Position numbers and translations under genes: made by a program. Shown in pieces: positions 62,949 to 64,000 of a DNA stretch of 64,000 nucleotides. The stretch comes from Nocardioides sp. zg-1230 (GTDB taxonomy: Bacteria > Actinomycetota > Actinomycetes > Propionibacteriales > Nocardioidaceae): positions 1,426,001-1,490,000 of the forward strand of contig NZ_JABJQZ010000001.1 in assembly GCF_013155335.1 (NCBI RefSeq). The letters run 5' to 3'. The notes beneath the pieces were generated by a model. It worked only from the letters and a program-made list of their open reading frames with translations, was not told where the DNA came from and did not search any database. Within the stretch, counting starts at the first letter, position 1; the number at the start of each line of letters is the position of its first letter.

Positions 62949-63719
62949 ATGAGCCTGCTCGCCGCCGACATCGGCAACAGCCACACGTTCCTCGGCCTGC
63001 TCGACGGGGAGGAGGTCACCGCCCACTGGCGGGTCAACACCGACGAGCGCCGCACCGCCGACGAGTGGTCGGTCCTGCTGCGCGGGCTGCTCGCCGAGCG
63101 GCTCGACGACGTGGACGGCATCGTCGTGTGTGCGACGGTCCCGGCCGTGCTGCACGAGTGGCGCGAGATGCTCGAGAGCCACTTCGGTGACGTCACCGCC
63201 ATCGTCGTCGAGCCGGGGGTGCGCACCGGCATCCCCGTCCTGATGGACAACCCGCGCGAGGTCGGCACCGACCGGATCGTGAACTCGCTGGCCGCCGCGA
63301 CCCTCCACGGCGGTCCGGCGATCGTGGTCGACTTCGGCACCGCGACGACGTTCGACGTCGTCAACGGCAAGGGGCAGTACGTCGGCGGGGCCATCTCGCC
63401 GGGGATCGAGATCTCGCTCGAGGCGCTCGGGCGACGCGGGGCGCAGCTGCGCAAGGTCGAGCTTGCGCGTCCGCGCTCGGTGATCGCCAAGAACACCGTC
63501 GAGGCGCTGCAGAGCGGCATGGTCTTCGGTGTCGCGGCGCAGGTCGAGGGCCTGGTGGCGCGCATGATCGCCGAGCTCGGGGTGCATCCCGACGACGTCA
63601 CCGTCATTTCGACCGGCCATTTGGCGGCGCTTCTCGTCGACGATTGTTCGTGTTTCACCGTGCATTCACCCTGGCTCACCCTGCATGGTCTGCGACTCGT
63701 ATTCGAGCGCAATTCCTGA
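62949..63719 (+). CDS. coaX: Type III pantothenate kinase (atypical 3' codon use)
   Basis: Phosphorylates pantothenate in CoA synthesis; 256 residues, ASKHA fold. Motifs are LLAADIGNSHTFLGL at the start, REVGTDRIVNSLAA and VVDFGTATTFDVV near 130, and GGAISPGIEISLEAL. From about 63604 to the stop the codons switch to AT-ending types (ATT, CAT, TTG, CTT, GAT, TGT, TTT), although the protein keeps its expected length and ending. The DNA composition stays AT-rich up to lsr2. Confidence 0.93.
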   Translation: MSLLAADIGNSHTFLGLLDGEEVTAHWRVNTDERRTADEWSVLLRGLLAERLDDVDGIVVCATVPAVLHEWREMLESHFGDVTAIVVEPGVRTGIPVLMDNPREVGTDRIVNSLAAATLHGGPAIVVDFGTATTFDVVNGKGQYVGGAISPGIEISLEALGRRGAQLRKVELARPRSVIAKNTVEALQSGMVFGVAAQVEGLVARMIAELGVHPDDVTVISTGHLAALLVDDCSCFTVHSPWLTLHGLRLVFERNS

Positions 63720-63738
63720 AGCGCTAATAAGAGGGGCC

Positions 63739-63762
63739 GTCAGGGAATTCCTGACTCCTTTG
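63739..63762 (+). terminator. Hairpin with T-rich tail after coaX
   Basis: GTCAGG (63739-63744), loop GAATT, CCTGAC (63750-63755), then TCCTTTG. It is the most terminator-like structure in the window because it is followed by T-rich sequence. It separates the cofactor operon from lsr2. Confidence 0.5.
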
Positions 63763-63788
63763 TGGAATTCGCCGAGCAATGCCACACT
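63760..63788 (+). promoter_or_regulatory. Candidate lsr2 promoter
   Basis: TTGTGG (63760-63765), 17 bases, then CACACT (63783-63788). The predicted start is near 63795, giving a leader of about 43 bases with the ribosome site AAAGGA (63825-63830) 7 bases before the ATG. Three GGAATTC boxes (63744, 63764, 63828) surround it in AT-rich DNA, the kind of sequence Lsr2 itself binds. Confidence 0.4.
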
Positions 63789-63837
63789 GCGCTCGACGCG
63801 TTGAGACCGCAGCGCTCAAAAAACAAAGGAATTCACC

Positions 63838-64000
63838 ATGGCACAAAAGGTCAACATCGTCCTCGTCGACGACCTCGACGGCACCGAGGCCACCGAGACC
63901 GTCTCCTTCGGCCTCGACGGGACCACCTACGAGATCGACCTCAACGACGCCAACGCCGCTTCCCTGCGCGAGGCGCTGAGCGGCTACGTCGGCCACGCCC
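63838..64000 (+). CDS. lsr2: Lsr2 nucleoid-associated xenogeneic silencer (N-terminal part; cut by window end)
   Basis: The first 54 codons of an H-NS-like actinobacterial DNA-bridging protein. MAQKVNIVLVDDLDGTEATE and SFGLDGTTYEIDLNDANAASLREAL form the N-terminal dimerisation domain. The C-terminal AT-hook-like DNA-binding domain lies beyond the window. A clear AAAGGA ribosome site precedes the ATG. The order coaX then lsr2 is conserved in actinobacteria, with lysS between them in mycobacteria. The AT-rich upstream region fits autoregulation. Confidence 0.93.
   Translation, partial: MAQKVNIVLVDDLDGTEATETVSFGLDGTTYEIDLNDANAASLREALSGYVGHA

Overview
The window is a single stretch of very GC-rich DNA, with third codon positions almost all G or C. 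It is densely packed with short-gapped or stop/start-overlapping genes and has no rRNA, tRNA, transposase or phage genes. Lsr2, the mycobacterial-type order ppa / dacB / metalloprotease / tilS / hpt / ftsH / folEPBK / DUF3180 / DUF2520-panC-panD / coaX / lsr2, a fused isobutyryl-CoA mutase and many apparently leaderless promoters (TANNNT 6-8 bases before the start codon) mark it as a chromosomal segment of a high-GC actinobacterium. A member of the Nocardioidaceae is my best guess, but the species cannot be read from the sequence.

Layout. 1-6990: an aldehyde dehydrogenase, then a carbohydrate/polyol ABC importer (binding lipoprotein, two permeases, two different ATPases). 7000-9452: a stand-alone receiver protein divergent from a MASE1 histidine kinase. 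9653-13424: icmF under a MarR gene. 13436-17511: a signal-less BtuF-like protein, a degenerate aldehyde dehydrogenase, a possible hemerythrin-like protein, an ElaA-type acetyltransferase and an HSL-type esterase. 17562-21440: a TPP riboswitch followed by thiBPQ. 21462-25173: a PAP2 membrane enzyme, a secreted NlpC/P60 hydrolase with a Thr-Pro repeat linker, and a sulfotransferase. 25209-30029: an acyl-CoA oxidase-like flavoprotein, a methyltransferase, a small alpha/beta protein, then an AhpD-like protein with an ECF41 sigma factor behind a recognisable ECF41 promoter. 30119: lon.

32522-43058 is conserved housekeeping: pyrophosphatase, D-Ala-D-Ala carboxypeptidase, zincin, tilS, hpt, ftsH, and folate synthesis folE-folP-folB-folK-DUF3180. 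58075-64000 resumes the same ancestral order: DUF2520-panC-panD-nadB-nadC-coaX-lsr2. PanD and NadB both consume aspartate, so CoA and NAD synthesis are encoded together.

Between these two core blocks lies about 15 kb of accessory genes (43246-57882): a double GNAT protein, an orphan TRAP-type binding lipoprotein divergent from a membrane-spanning SARP/BTAD regulator with an extracellular BMP (PnrA-like) sensor domain, an OpuC-type osmoprotectant importer, a glycosyltransferase/sulfotransferase group, an unknown protein and a MetNIQ importer. Strong hairpins lie at both edges of this block. The regulator-lipoprotein pair is the best candidate for an undescribed system. Other notable signals are an ABC ATPase pair in which one member lost its H-loop histidine, a dispersed repeat that supplies the start of thiP, a shared palindromic intergenic element, and two local AT-rich codon-usage patches (in folB and at the end of coaX). 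No gap exceeds 300 bases.
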